Assembly: GCA_002393725.1 (NCBI GenBank)
Contig: DGTJ01000131.1
Span: forward strand, 26,476 to 45,028
Direction of reading: 5' to 3'
Origin: Prevotella sp. UBA4339
GTDB lineage: Bacteria > Bacteroidota > Bacteroidia > Bacteroidales > Bacteroidaceae
DNA length: 18,553 nt
Shown in pieces: positions 7,704-16,099 of the stretch. The first letter of the stretch is position 1, and each line of letters begins with the position of its first letter. The notes below the pieces were generated by a model. That model made no database searches. It had not been told where the DNA came from and saw only the letters and a list, made by a program, of their open reading frames with translations. Both the position numbers and the translations under genes were made by a program.

Positions 7704-8927
7704 GTGGGAGACGCAAAGATAATCAACGATCCGGTTTTCGGATTCATCAAGATTCCACGAGGACTGCTCTACGGTATAGTAGAGCATCCGCTGTTTCAAC
7801 GCCTTAACAGAATCAACCAATTAGGGCTCGCTTCAGTAGTATATCCAGGTGCCCGACACACCAGGTTCCAACATTCGTTGGGTGCTTTCTACCTGATGAC
7901 AGAGGCAGTACGCTCACTTCAGGAAAAAGGCAATTTCATCTTCGATTCTGAGGCCGAGGCCGTAGAGGCAGCCATCCTCATGCATGACATCGGGCATGGA
8001 CCATTTTCACACGTCCTTGAGAATACTCTCATACATGGCATTTCCCATGAAGAGATCTCACTGATGATGATGGAAAAAATAAACAACGACTTCAATGGGC
8101 AACTGAATCTTGCTATTTCTATCTTTAAAGGTGAATACGGCAAGAATTTCCTCCACCAACTGATATCAAGTCAGTTGGATATGGACAGGCTCGACTATCT
8201 TCGTCGTGATTCATTCTATACAGGCGTAACAGAAGGCAATATCGGTTCAGCGCGTATCATCAAGATGCTCAACGTTATAGACGATTCGCTTGTAGTAGAG
8301 CACAAGGGCATTTATTCACTTGAGAACTATCTAACAACACGTCGTCTGATGTACTGGCAAGTGTATTTGCATCGCACCTGTGTAGCCTATGAAAAGGTAC
8401 TTGTCAACATGCTCATAAGAGCTAAAGACCTGATAAAGATGGGGCAAGAAATATTCGCCTCACCAGCCCTACATTATTTCTTAAGCAATGACGTTGACGC
8501 AGAATGGTTCGAAAACCATCCTGAGGCATTAGAAAATTATGGAGAACTGGACGACTCAGACATTTGGAGTGCTATGAAGGCGTGGAAACATCATGGTGAC
8601 AAGATTCTTTCCACTTTAGCCACTGATATGTTGGACAGAAGGATATTCAAGGTCGAGGTTCACGAAGACCCTATTACAGAAGAGAAAATAGCAGAACTGC
8701 ATAAAACGATAGCTCAGAAACTGGATATCCCAATAGATGACGCACACTATCTCATGAGTGTGAACACCATCTCGAAAGACATGTACAATGTCGAGGACGA
8801 TAGTATCACAATCCTTTACAAAAACGGCACTTTGCGAGATATTTCGGAGGCTTCAGAATTACTAAATGTTCAATTACTTTCTAAAAAAATAAGAAAATAT
8901 TATCTTTGTTATCAACGTTTTGAATAA
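7704..8927 (+). CDS. HD-domain phosphohydrolase (SAMHD1/YwfO-like)
   Basis: The product is 407 aa. HD metal ligands are visible: H57 in HTRFQHSLG, H94-D95 in MHDIGHGPFSH, and D161 in SQLDMDRLDYLRRD. This pattern is that of the dNTP triphosphohydrolase-like group that includes SAMHD1 and Bacillus YwfO. Hydrolysis of nucleotides or dNTPs is inferred from the family; the substrate is not shown by sequence. The start is GTG at 7704. An ATG two codons upstream (7698) is followed at once by an in-frame TAA, so it cannot start this protein. The gene lies 11 nt after pyrF, among nucleotide synthesis genes, which suits a role in nucleotide pool control. Confidence 0.88.
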   Translation: MGDAKIINDPVFGFIKIPRGLLYGIVEHPLFQRLNRINQLGLASVVYPGARHTRFQHSLGAFYLMTEAVRSLQEKGNFIFDSEAEAVEAAILMHDIGHGPFSHVLENTLIHGISHEEISLMMMEKINNDFNGQLNLAISIFKGEYGKNFLHQLISSQLDMDRLDYLRRDSFYTGVTEGNIGSARIIKMLNVIDDSLVVEHKGIYSLENYLTTRRLMYWQVYLHRTCVAYEKVLVNMLIRAKDLIKMGQEIFASPALHYFLSNDVDAEWFENHPEALENYGELDDSDIWSAMKAWKHHGDKILSTLATDMLDRRIFKVEVHEDPITEEKIAELHKTIAQKLDIPIDDAHYLMSVNTISKDMYNVEDDSITILYKNGTLRDISEASELLNVQLLSKKIRKYYLCYQRFE

Positions 8928-8934
8928 TTTTTGC

Positions 8935-8942
8935 TATCTTTG
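8935..8942 (+). promoter_or_regulatory. -7 box of the lpxD operon promoter
   Basis: TATCTTTG fits TAnnTTTG exactly, 29 nt before the lpxD ATG. An identical TATCTTTG lies at 8901-8908, inside the end of the HD gene. No clean TTTG -33 element sits at the usual spacing from either. The leader is A-rich (AACAAAAAAATT) right before the ATG, as is common for well-translated Bacteroidota genes. Confidence 0.65.
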
Positions 8943-8971
8943 CGGTCGGATAATAATATAACAAAAAAATT

Positions 8972-10015
8972 ATGGAATTTACAGCCAAGCAAGTTGCCGA
9001 CATGATCGGTGGACGTGTGGAGGGCAATGAGAATGCCACCATAAATAGTTTTGCGAAAATAGAAGAAGGAAAGCCAGGAGCAATATCTTTCCTTTCAAAC
9101 CCCAAATATACACATTTCATTTACGATACTCAGTCGAGTGTTGTGCTTATCAACGATGATGTAGAGTTGGAAAAGCCTGTAACTGCGACTCTTATACGCG
9201 TAAAGAACGCTTATGAGAGTGTTGCCAAGTTGCTTCAGCTTTATGAATCAATGAAACCTCGCAAGACAGGAATTGATCCTCATGCCTTCATCTCCGAAAA
9301 GGCGAAAATTGGAGAAAATGTATATATCGGAGCCTTCGCCTGCATCGGTGATGGAGCGGTAATTGGCGACAACACTCAAATTTATCCCAATACTGTCATA
9401 GGTGAAGGAGTGATAATTGGTGAGAAATGTACTCTTTTTCCAAACATCACTATATACAATGGGTGTAAAATAGGAAATAACGTTACAATTCATGCTGGTT
9501 CAGTAATCGGGGCAGACGGTTTCGGTTTTGCTCCAAACGCAGAAGGTTATGATAAGATTCCACAAATCGGCATTGTGGTTATTGAGGACAATGTTGAAAT
9601 CGGTGCCAACACATGTATTGACCGCTCCACAATGGGACAGACCATCATACACAAGGGTGTAAAACTCGACAATCTCATTCAGGTTGCCCACAATTGCGAG
9701 ATTGGCGAAAACACAGTAATGTCTGCTCAAGTTGGTCTTGCAGGTTCCACAAAGATTGGAGCTTGGTGCATGGTCGGAGGTCAGGCAGGTTTTGCTGGAC
9801 ATATCCATGTTAAGGATAAGACTTTTGTTGGAGCTCAGTGTGGAGTCATCGGAGACACTAAAGGTGATGGCGAGCAGCTAATCGGCTCTCCTGCAGTCAA
9901 CCCGAAGATGTATTTCAAGGCAAGGGCGCTCGATGCCAAACTGCCAGACATGTATCGTCAGATAGCATCTCTTCAGCGCGAACTCGAAACCCTGAAGAAT
10001 GAGTTAAAAAAGTAA
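8972..10015 (+). CDS. lpxD: UDP-3-O-(3-hydroxyacyl)glucosamine N-acyltransferase
   Basis: The product is 347 aa. LpxD adds the second 3-hydroxyacyl chain in lipid A synthesis. The N-terminal uridine-binding domain (about 1-98) is followed by hexapeptide repeats of a left-handed beta-helix (about 100-300), for example GENVYIGAFACIGDGAVIGD. The catalytic base is H240 in QVAHNCEIGENT, equivalent to E. coli H239. A helical C-terminal tail (about 318-347) completes the fold. It starts the envelope block and is followed after 17 nt by lpxC-fabZ. Confidence 0.96.
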   Translation: MEFTAKQVADMIGGRVEGNENATINSFAKIEEGKPGAISFLSNPKYTHFIYDTQSSVVLINDDVELEKPVTATLIRVKNAYESVAKLLQLYESMKPRKTGIDPHAFISEKAKIGENVYIGAFACIGDGAVIGDNTQIYPNTVIGEGVIIGEKCTLFPNITIYNGCKIGNNVTIHAGSVIGADGFGFAPNAEGYDKIPQIGIVVIEDNVEIGANTCIDRSTMGQTIIHKGVKLDNLIQVAHNCEIGENTVMSAQVGLAGSTKIGAWCMVGGQAGFAGHIHVKDKTFVGAQCGVIGDTKGDGEQLIGSPAVNPKMYFKARALDAKLPDMYRQIASLQRELETLKNELKK

Positions 10016-10032
10016 AAACAAGAAAGCAAGAT

Positions 10033-11415
10033 ATGAAGCAGAAGACATTGAAAGGCAGTTTTTCCTTGTTTGGAAAAGGACTGCATACAGGTTTGAACCT
10101 CACGGTGACATTTAATCCTGCTCCAGAGAATACTGGCTACAAGATTCAACGTATTGACCTTAAAGGTGAACCAGTCATTGATGCAATCGCTGAGAATGTT
10201 GTCGACACTCAGCGTGGCACTGTTTTAGGTAAGGGAGAAGCAAGGTGCTCTACTGTTGAGCACGGATTGTCAGCTCTCTATGCATTTGGTATCGACAACT
10301 GTATGATACAGGTAAATGGTCCTGAATTCCCAATTCTAGACGGTTCTGCTATCAAGTATGTTGAAAAGATTAGAGAAGTAGGCATAGAAGAGCAGAATGC
10401 GCCTAAAGACTATTATGTTATCCGCAAGAAGATAGAAGTTAAGGATGAGCAGACTGGCTCATGTATCACAATCCTGCCAGATGAAGACTTCTCGATTACT
10501 GCTATGTGCTCCTTTGAGTCTAAGTTCATCAGCTCACAGTTTGCCACACTCGATGATCCTACAAAATATGCAACTGAGATAGCGAGTGCCCGTACCTTTG
10601 TTTTCGTCAGAGATATCGAGCCTTTATTACAGGCAAATCTCATTAAGGGTGGCGATCTGGATAATGCTATCGTAATATACGAGCGCCAGACCACACAGGA
10701 TCGTCTCGACATGCTGGCCGACATGCTTCATGTAGAGCATCGTGATGCTACAGACTTAGGATATATTCAACACAAGCCTCTGCAATGGGACAATGAGTGT
10801 ACTCGTCACAAGTTGCTTGACATCATAGGCGATATGGCTCTCATCGGCAAACCTATCAAGGGGCGTATCATTGCTACACGTCCAGGTCATACCATCAACA
10901 ACAAATTCGCTCGCCTGATGCGTAAAGAGATAAGGAAGCATGAGATCCAAGCACCTGTTTATGATCCCAACGAGGAGCCTATAATGGATGTAAACCGCAT
11001 CCGTGAACTTCTTCCCCACCGCTATCCCATGCAGCTGGTTGACAAGGTGATCTCACTTGGAGCGACAACAATCGTAGGAGTCAAGAACATCACTTCCAAC
11101 GAGCCGTTCTTCCAGGGGCATTTCCCCAATGAGCCGGTCATGCCTGGTGTACTTCAGATTGAGGCTATGGCTCAATGTGGCGGTCTACTGGTTCTCAACA
11201 CCCTCGAAGATCCCAGTAAATGGAGTACATATTTCATAAAGATTAATGACGTGAAGTTCCGACAGAAGGTTGTCCCCGGCGATACACTTATTTTCAAGGT
11301 TGATCTCTTGGCTCCTGTACGTCATGGTATATCTTCAATGAAAGGTTACATCTTTGTTGGCGACCATATTGTTGCAGAAGCAACGTTCACCGCTCAAATC
11401 GTGAAAAACAAATAG
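10033..11415 (+). CDS. lpxC-fabZ: Bifunctional LpxC deacetylase / FabZ dehydratase
   Basis: The product is 460 aa, a fusion well known in Bacteroidota. Residues about 1-305 are LpxC, the zinc UDP-3-O-acyl-GlcNAc deacetylase and committed step of lipid A synthesis, with ligands H77 (TVEHGLSAL), H259 and D263 (RHKLLDIIGD) and the conserved H286 (RPGHTINN). Residues about 318-460 are FabZ, the 3-hydroxyacyl-ACP dehydratase, with LLPHRYPM (327-334), H363 in FFQGHFPNEPVMPG and E377 in QIEAMAQ. A linker around 300-318 joins the two. No frameshift or internal stop separates them. The fusion links supply of hydroxyacyl chains with their use by LpxA and LpxD on either side. Confidence 0.97.
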   Translation: MKQKTLKGSFSLFGKGLHTGLNLTVTFNPAPENTGYKIQRIDLKGEPVIDAIAENVVDTQRGTVLGKGEARCSTVEHGLSALYAFGIDNCMIQVNGPEFPILDGSAIKYVEKIREVGIEEQNAPKDYYVIRKKIEVKDEQTGSCITILPDEDFSITAMCSFESKFISSQFATLDDPTKYATEIASARTFVFVRDIEPLLQANLIKGGDLDNAIVIYERQTTQDRLDMLADMLHVEHRDATDLGYIQHKPLQWDNECTRHKLLDIIGDMALIGKPIKGRIIATRPGHTINNKFARLMRKEIRKHEIQAPVYDPNEEPIMDVNRIRELLPHRYPMQLVDKVISLGATTIVGVKNITSNEPFFQGHFPNEPVMPGVLQIEAMAQCGGLLVLNTLEDPSKWSTYFIKINDVKFRQKVVPGDTLIFKVDLLAPVRHGISSMKGYIFVGDHIVAEATFTAQIVKNK

Positions 11416-11439
11416 TGTTGAAGTTAAGTAGTTAAGAAC

Positions 11440-12213
11440 ATGGCAAATCAAATTCATCCCTTAGCAGTAATCGACCCAGAGGCAAAACTCGGAGATGGCA
11501 ACATCATCGGTCCTTTCTGTGTGATAGACAAGAATGTCATAATTGGTGACAATAACAAATTGTACAATAGTGTGACACTGCATTTTGGAACTCGTCTTGG
11601 CAACAATAACGAGATCTTCCCAGGTGCAAGCATCTCCACTAAGCCTCAGGACCTGAAATTCAAAGGCGAGGAGACAACCTGCGAGATTGGCGATAACAAT
11701 TCTATTCGAGAAAACGTTACGATCAGTCGGGGTACAGCATCGAAAGGCAAGACAGTAGTGGGCAATGGCAATCTCCTCATGGAGAATATGCACATAGGTC
11801 ACGATTGTGAGATAGGTAATGGATGCATCATCGGCAACTCTACGAAGTTTGCTGGTGAAGTAATCGTTGATGACTTTGCCATCATTTCTGCCACATGCCT
11901 CTTCCACCAGTTTACTCACGTAGGAAGTTACATAATGTTTCAGGGAGGAACCCGCACCAGTCAGGATATCCCGCCCTACGTCATAGCTGGAAAAGAGCCC
12001 GTTCGTTATGCTGGCGTAAATCTCGTTGGCTTGCGCCGTAGGGGTTTCCCTCGTGAAACTATTGAGGCCATCCATGAGGCATATCGTATCATATATTCAC
12101 AGGGTGTACTGAAAGATGGAGTTGCTATGGCTCGTGAGCAATTCCCAGACTCAAAGGAAGTGGACTATATTTGTTCATTCATTGAGAATTCTAAACGTGG
12201 AGTGATCAGATAG
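11440..12213 (+). CDS. lpxA: Acyl-ACP--UDP-N-acetylglucosamine O-acyltransferase
   Basis: The product is 257 aa. LpxA catalyses the first step of lipid A synthesis, moving a 3-hydroxyacyl chain to UDP-GlcNAc. Hexapeptide repeats cover about 1-185, and a helical C-terminal domain begins at LRRRGFPRETIEAI. The catalytic base is H121 in MHIGHDCEIG, matching E. coli H125. The stretch TRTSQDIPPY (171-180) puts R172 where E. coli has the chain-length ruler G173. The stop codon is TAG, and miaA continues in the same frame from the very next codon. Confidence 0.95.
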   Translation: MANQIHPLAVIDPEAKLGDGNIIGPFCVIDKNVIIGDNNKLYNSVTLHFGTRLGNNNEIFPGASISTKPQDLKFKGEETTCEIGDNNSIRENVTISRGTASKGKTVVGNGNLLMENMHIGHDCEIGNGCIIGNSTKFAGEVIVDDFAIISATCLFHQFTHVGSYIMFQGGTRTSQDIPPYVIAGKEPVRYAGVNLVGLRRRGFPRETIEAIHEAYRIIYSQGVLKDGVAMAREQFPDSKEVDYICSFIENSKRGVIR

Positions 12214-13113
12214 TTGGACAAGACGCTGATAGTCATCACAGGGCCGACTGCTGTAGGCAAGACGCAATTATGCCTAGATATCGCCCGGCATTTCAACATT
12301 CCCGTCATAAATGCTGATTCGCGCCAGATATATAAAGAGCTAAGCATTGGCACTGCCAAACCCACAGAGAAGGAGATTCAGGACATAAAACACTATTTCG
12401 TAGGCACACTGAGCTTGCAAGACTACTATAGTGCATCGATCTTTGAACAACAGGTACTTGAGCTACTGGATAATCTCTTCCTGGAGAACGACTACGCTCT
12501 TATGTCAGGAGGCAGCATGATGTATATTGATGCTGTTTGCGATGGAATTGACGATATACCCACCATCGATGATGCCACTAGGGAGACAATGAAAAGGCGG
12601 CTTAAGGACGAAGGGCTTGAAAGGCTCGTAGAGGAACTTCACCGCCTAGATCCTGAGTACTACGCTATAGTAGACCGTCAGAACCCTAAGCGAGTGGTAC
12701 ACGCTCTTGAGATATGTACAATGACAGGTAAGACATATACCTCCTTCCGCAAGAAAGTAAAGAAAGAGCGTCCGTTCAAAATCGTAAAGATAGGTCTTAA
12801 CAGAGATAGAGAAGAACTCTATGGCCGAATAAATGCCAGAGTAGACCAAATGATGAAAGAAGGATTGCTGAATGAGGCAAGAAATGTGTATCAGCTAAAG
12901 GATTTAAACGCCTTGAACACTGTTGGTTACAAAGAATTATTCAAGTATATAGAAGGAACATGGTCATTAGATGAGGCCGTTGAACGTATTAAGGGAAACA
13001 CTCGCAGATATGCCCGCAAGCAGCTCACCTGGTACAAGAAAGACCCTATGATACGCTGGTTCCATCCTAATCAGAGAGAAGAAATTATTAACTACATATT
13101 GTCTGAGAAATGA
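12214..13113 (+). CDS. miaA: tRNA dimethylallyltransferase
   Basis: The product is 299 aa. MiaA adds a dimethylallyl group to A37 of tRNAs reading U-initial codons. The P-loop is GPTAVGKT (10-17), DSRQIY (35-40) is the tRNA and metal contact motif, GGSMMYIDA (99-107) replaces the usual GGTGLY, and NTRRYARKQLTWYK (262-275) is the conserved C-terminal motif. The start is TTG, directly after the lpxA TAG stop. No alternative start fits, because the next in-frame ATG lies beyond the P-loop. The last 4 nt overlap the following PBP gene (ATGA). Confidence 0.94.
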   Translation: MDKTLIVITGPTAVGKTQLCLDIARHFNIPVINADSRQIYKELSIGTAKPTEKEIQDIKHYFVGTLSLQDYYSASIFEQQVLELLDNLFLENDYALMSGGSMMYIDAVCDGIDDIPTIDDATRETMKRRLKDEGLERLVEELHRLDPEYYAIVDRQNPKRVVHALEICTMTGKTYTSFRKKVKKERPFKIVKIGLNRDREELYGRINARVDQMMKEGLLNEARNVYQLKDLNALNTVGYKELFKYIEGTWSLDEAVERIKGNTRRYARKQLTWYKKDPMIRWFHPNQREEIINYILSEK

Positions 13114-15587
13114 AAGAGATTGCAAATAAAGTATTGAATTTCTTTAAAGGCATCTGGCCTTGGTATAAGGGTTTATATAATGGTCGCCCATGGTATATAA
13201 AGATACTTTCGACGACGGTCTCTATTATTGCAGCTTTCTTTATCTATTTAGGAGCTGTTGACACCAATTTCCTGTGGCTCTTCGGAAAGTCGCCCTCAAT
13301 GGCCACCATCAAGAACAAGCGACCTTCACAGGCTTCTGAGATATATAGTGCTGATAACATTTTAATCGGTAAGTTCTTCAGTGAGAACCGCACTCCTGTA
13401 AAATATGAAGATGTAAATCCCGTATTCTGGAAAGCACTTATCGACACAGAGGACGAGAGATTCTACTCTCATCATGGTATCGACTATACAGCCTTTATTG
13501 CAGTTGCGAAGGAGTATATCCTTCATCGTGATGCCCGAGGTGCATCCACCATTACGCAACAGCTTGCCAAAAACCTCTTCCGCACACGTTCTGAATATTC
13601 TACCGGACTTCTTGGAAACATCCCCGGGCTGAAGATGCTCATAATGAAGAGTAAGGAGTGGATCACAGCTTATAAACTCGAATTCTTCTTCACCAAGAAT
13701 GAAATTCTTACCCAATATGCCAACACTGTTGACTTCGGCTCCAATGCCTTTGGCATAAAGACAGCCTGCAAGACTTATTTCGGATGTACTCCAAAGGATC
13801 TTACTCCAGAGCAGGCTGCCGTACTCGTTGGCATGCTAAAGGCTACAACATATTACAATCCCCTCATCAACCCCGACAACTCTCTCAAGCGACGTAATAT
13901 CGTACTCGACCTTATGCAGCAACATGGCGACCTCACTAAGGAAGAATGCGATACTCTGAAAGCCAAACCCATAAAACTTGATTTCAGCGTGGAGAATGCC
14001 TATGACGGTCAGGCAACATATTTCCGCGAGGCTGTGGCCAGCTATCTAAAAGAATGGTGCAAGGATGCCGGCTATGACCTCTATACAGACGGACTGAAAA
14101 TCTATACTACAGTTGACACTCGTATGCAGAAATACGCAGAGGAGGCAGCCCGCAAACAGATGCGACAAGTTCAGAGGAATTTTAATAACCACTGGGGCTC
14201 AACAAACCCTTGGCAAGACGAGCGCCATCAGGAAATTCGTAATTTCATTGAGGATATCGCAAAACGTCAACCGTACTATAAGACACTGAAACAGAAATTC
14301 AACGGCAATGAGGATTCCATCAATTATTACCTTAACCTGCCCCATAAGGTCAAAGTATTCGATTATGATGGAGGACAGATAGAGAAATTTATGTCAACGA
14401 TGGACTCCATAAGATATATGGTTCGCTTCATGCATTGCGGATTCGTTGCTATGGAGGCAGAAACCGGTCATGTGAAAGCATGGGTTGGAGACATCGACTT
14501 CAAGTCGTGGAAATACGATAAGGTAACAGCTCAACGCCAGCCCGGATCCACATTTAAGCTCTTCGTCTATACAGAGGCAATGAATCAGGGCATGACTCCT
14601 TGTGACCGTCGTCAGGACTCCTATTTCGCTATGAAGGTCTGGGATCAGGCAGAAAAGAAAGAGGTGACATGGGCTCCTACAAATGCTAACGGTTACTTCA
14701 CAAACGACTCTATGCCTCTTAAGATCGCCTTCGCCCAGAGCGTCAATTCTATTGCTGTTAAACTCGGTCAGGAGGTTGGCATCAGGAATATTGTAAACAC
14801 TGCCCACAACATGGGTATCAAGAGTGATCTCGACCCCACCCCGTCGCTGGCATTAGGATCGAGTGACGTCAATCTGCTGGAACTCGTCAACAGCTATTGT
14901 ACAATTGCCAATGACGGTAAAGCGCATGCTCCCGTGCTAGTCGTTCGCATTCTCGACCGCGAAGGAAAGGAAATTTATTCTGGTCCGACCGAACAGCGTC
15001 AGGCGATACCATATAAGAGTGCATATCTCATGCAGCAAATGCTCCTTGGAGGACTTCGTGAACGAGGAGGCACTTCAATGAGCCTGTGGGGATATGTTGG
15101 TGCCTTCGACAGGGACACAGAGTTTGGAGGCAAGACAGGAACGTCAAACAATCACTCTGACGCCTGGTTCGTAGGAGTATCACCCAAACTTGTGGCTGGT
15201 GCCTGGGTTGGTGGTGAATATCGCAGTATTCACTTTAGGACAGGTCAGTTAGGACAAGGCTCACGTACAGCACTGCCTATATGTGGATATTTCTTCCAAA
15301 GTGTTCTGAGCGATAAGAATTTCAAGCAGTATCACGCCAAGTTCGGCAAGCCGAAAGATGATAACATCCGCCAGGAGATGTACATGAACTGCGCATATAC
15401 TTATCATGTGGCAGACTCCGACTCCATCAGTCTTGACTCACTTGATCTTGAGGGTCTTGACAACTACATCGAACTAGACAAAACGGGTAATCCGGTTCAG
15501 AATGCCGTAGAACCTACCGCCCCTGAAGAAACGAAGGAAGAGCCTCTTGAAAAGCCGGCTAATACACAAGCCACTAAGGAAGAATAA
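13110..15587 (+). CDS. mrcA: Class A penicillin-binding protein (PBP1A-like)
   Basis: The product is 825 aa and bifunctional. A short cytoplasmic tail precedes one membrane segment (about 32-58). The GT51 glycosyltransferase domain has catalytic E114 in TEDERFYSHHGID, then GASTITQQLAKNLF (144-157) and KEWITAYKLE (182-191). The transpeptidase domain has SxxK at S480-K483 (PGSTFK), SVN at 544-546 and KTGT at 675-678. It polymerises and crosslinks peptidoglycan in the periplasm. The C-terminal tail (about 769-825) is acidic and proline-rich and probably disordered. The start codon overlaps the miaA stop, so the two are probably translationally coupled. The gene symbol is by analogy with E. coli PBP1A. 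Confidence 0.95.
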   Translation: MKEIANKVLNFFKGIWPWYKGLYNGRPWYIKILSTTVSIIAAFFIYLGAVDTNFLWLFGKSPSMATIKNKRPSQASEIYSADNILIGKFFSENRTPVKYEDVNPVFWKALIDTEDERFYSHHGIDYTAFIAVAKEYILHRDARGASTITQQLAKNLFRTRSEYSTGLLGNIPGLKMLIMKSKEWITAYKLEFFFTKNEILTQYANTVDFGSNAFGIKTACKTYFGCTPKDLTPEQAAVLVGMLKATTYYNPLINPDNSLKRRNIVLDLMQQHGDLTKEECDTLKAKPIKLDFSVENAYDGQATYFREAVASYLKEWCKDAGYDLYTDGLKIYTTVDTRMQKYAEEAARKQMRQVQRNFNNHWGSTNPWQDERHQEIRNFIEDIAKRQPYYKTLKQKFNGNEDSINYYLNLPHKVKVFDYDGGQIEKFMSTMDSIRYMVRFMHCGFVAMEAETGHVKAWVGDIDFKSWKYDKVTAQRQPGSTFKLFVYTEAMNQGMTPCDRRQDSYFAMKVWDQAEKKEVTWAPTNANGYFTNDSMPLKIAFAQSVNSIAVKLGQEVGIRNIVNTAHNMGIKSDLDPTPSLALGSSDVNLLELVNSYCTIANDGKAHAPVLVVRILDREGKEIYSGPTEQRQAIPYKSAYLMQQMLLGGLRERGGTSMSLWGYVGAFDRDTEFGGKTGTSNNHSDAWFVGVSPKLVAGAWVGGEYRSIHFRTGQLGQGSRTALPICGYFFQSVLSDKNFKQYHAKFGKPKDDNIRQEMYMNCAYTYHVADSDSISLDSLDLEGLDNYIELDKTGNPVQNAVEPTAPEETKEEPLEKPANTQATKEE

Positions 15588-15625
15588 ATACAACCAAGAT
15601 ATTACCAATTTCAAATTACCGATAT

Positions 15626-16099
15626 ATGCAGGAACTTGAACTAAAATCCGTAATAAAGGTCTGTCAGATGGACGAGTTGACCTCTGACGAACAGCATCTT
15701 TTAGAGATGGCAATCGAAGCTACCGAGAGAAGTTATGCTCCCTATTCGAAATTCCACGTAGGGGCAGCCGTACGCCTTGACAATGGTGTAGAGCTTTCTG
15801 GATGCAACCAGGAGAATGCAGCTTATCCCTCAGGCCTGTGTGCTGAGCGCACTGTTCTTTTCTATGCCGGATCACAGTATCCTGATGTAGGTGTCAGCAT
15901 ACTTGCCATAGCCGCCAGAGGCACCGACGGTAAGCTCACTGAAGAACCTACTGGACCTTGCGGTTCATGCCGACAGGTAATAATTGAAAGTGAAACACGT
16001 GCGGGTCACCCGATACGAATCCTGTTATATGGACGAAAGTACGTATACGTCATTGACGGCATAAGAGTACTAATGCCGCTGACATTCTCAGAATTCTAA
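15626..16099 (+). CDS. cdd: Cytidine deaminase
   Basis: The product is 157 aa, in the size range of small tetrameric cytidine deaminases of the salvage pathway. YSKFHVGAAV (40-49) and NQENAAYPSGLCAER (61-75) are diagnostic. Zinc ligands are C72, C112 and C115 (PCGSCRQ, 111-117), with E74 as the proton shuttle. The first ATG keeps the family N-terminus ELKSVIKVCQMDEL. It lies 38 nt after the PBP gene, with no promoter or terminator visible in between. Its 3' end overlaps the convergent lipoprotein gene by 4 nt. Confidence 0.95.
   Translation: MQELELKSVIKVCQMDELTSDEQHLLEMAIEATERSYAPYSKFHVGAAVRLDNGVELSGCNQENAAYPSGLCAERTVLFYAGSQYPDVGVSILAIAARGTDGKLTEEPTGPCGSCRQVIIESETRAGHPIRILLYGRKYVYVIDGIRVLMPLTFSEF

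Noticed and set aside
10033..11415. LpxC-FabZ fusion as a novel gene fusion
   Set aside because: This fusion is well established in Bacteroidota, so it supports the taxonomic call but is not new.
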